DNA from: Burkholderiaceae bacterium
Lineage (GTDB): Bacteria; Pseudomonadota; Gammaproteobacteria; Burkholderiales; Burkholderiaceae_C
Assembly: GCA_023262365.1 (NCBI GenBank)
Contig: JALRBF010000117.1
Span: 1-5,030 of the forward strand
Reading direction: 5' to 3'
DNA: 5,030 bases
Shown here one piece after another: positions 4,742 through 5,030 of the stretch (its first letter is position 1; each line of letters begins with the position of its first letter). Below the pieces are notes generated by a model. The model was given only the letters and a program-made list of their open reading frames with translations. It was not told the DNA's origin and made no database searches. The translations under genes and the position numbers were made by a program.

Positions 4742-5030
4742 GTTCTCGAACCTTCCCTACATTTTTTCCAGTCGACCATTGTCGCAAACTCCGGCTGTCG
4801 CCAAGCGCGGGGCGGGCATGGCATGACGCCATCGGCGCCAGCGCATTTGGCCTCATAGAACATGCCGTTGTCGTTGCGTCCCATCAGACGGGCCTCGGTG
4901 ACGTCGCAGTTGGCGGCTTCCGAACCTGCGAGCCAGCTTTTCAGCAAGGCGGCGTTCTCGGTCGGCGTGGTGAAGGCGCAGGTTCCGTTCTCCGCCACGA
5001 CTTGCAGACAGTCGGTTTTGGTCCAGGAGC
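4738..5030 (-). CDS. Hypothetical cysteine-containing protein, partial (5' end beyond window)
   Basis: I do not recognise this gene with confidence. The frame is open from the right edge to a TGA at 4738-4740, about 97 codons. The visible part begins SWTKTDCLQVVAENGTC and continues with LLKSWLAG, then CDVTEARLMG and MFYEAKCAG. Regularly placed cysteines with a C-x3-AR-x-MG...FYEAKC core look like a secreted or periplasmic disulphide-containing domain, as in small uncharacterised proteobacterial proteins. A GTG at 4998 is a possible internal start, but the frame extends upstream with the same character and includes one more Cys, so I treat it as 5'-truncated. The last ~28 residues (from CPPRAW on) lack that pattern and cross the probable reductase promoter and ribosome binding site. 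They may be chance coding or lie beyond a chimeric junction. The stop overlaps the reductase start as ATGA, which could mean translational coupling if the frame is genuine. Confidence 0.5.
   Translation of the reverse strand, partial: SWTKTDCLQVVAENGTCAFTTPTENAALLKSWLAGSEAANCDVTEARLMGRNDNGMFYEAKCAGADGVMPCPPRAWRQPEFATMVDWKKCREGSRT
4751..4757 (-). promoter_or_regulatory. Ribosome binding site of the reductase
   Basis: GGGAAGG on the minus strand, 9 nt before the ATG at 4741. It supports that start, at which the ferredoxin domain also begins (MSFQIIVQPS). Confidence 0.6.
4778..4804 (-). promoter_or_regulatory. Candidate promoter of the reductase
   Basis: The minus strand has GACAAT (4783-4778) as -10 and TTGGCG (4804-4799) as -35, spacer 15 bp. 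The predicted start near 4771 gives a ~30-nt leader containing the ribosome binding site. If real, the native upstream region of the reductase is intergenic and the reading frame crossing it (4738-5030) is open by chance at its 3' end. Confidence 0.4.

Overview
The window reads as GC-rich bacterial chromosome, most likely from a betaproteobacterium of the order Burkholderiales. This is an inference from three things: the TACAAT/GACAAT-type -10 boxes, the mixed TTG/CTG leucine and TTT phenylalanine codon use in the central genes, and the gene types, notably a reductase usually annotated as CDP-6-deoxy-delta-3,4-glucoseen reductase in that order. No RNA gene, CRISPR array, insertion sequence or phage gene is visible. 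No stretch longer than 300 bases lacks a gene.

Layout. Positions 10-903 (minus) encode a periplasmic ferric-iron-binding protein whose last ~34 residues do not belong to that family; they look like the C-terminus of the NAD(P) transhydrogenase beta subunit (PntB). A short intergenic region (904-976) holds a promoter, a perfectly symmetric 7-1-7 Fur box and a 16-bp inverted repeat. Positions 977-2575 (minus) encode the two-domain iron permease. A ~50-bp divergent intergenic region carries an unusual mirrored pair of promoter-like elements inside a 9-bp inverted repeat. Positions 2634-3707 (plus) encode the ABC ATPase, probably translated from a leaderless or nearly leaderless mRNA. Its stop overlaps by 4 bp the stop of a convergent [2Fe-2S]/FAD/NAD(P)H reductase (3704-4741, minus). 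The right end (4738-5030, minus) is open to the edge and encodes part of an unrecognised cysteine-containing protein.

How the genes work together. Binding protein, permease and ATPase together form one Fbp/Fut/Afu-type Fe(3+) importer. The binding protein and permease lie on one strand and the ATPase is divergent. The only recognisable Fur box sits in front of the binding protein, so iron control appears strongest on that component. The reductase is a self-contained electron-transfer enzyme, and its link to iron uptake is positional only.

What stands out. I found no convincing new biological system. The strongest anomaly is the fbpA/pntB chimeric junction near 112-120, only about 110 bp from the left edge. 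A weaker, possibly similar discontinuity lies near 4810-4835 at the right edge. Either could be real recombination, but chimeric contig ends (assembly artefact) are at least as likely.
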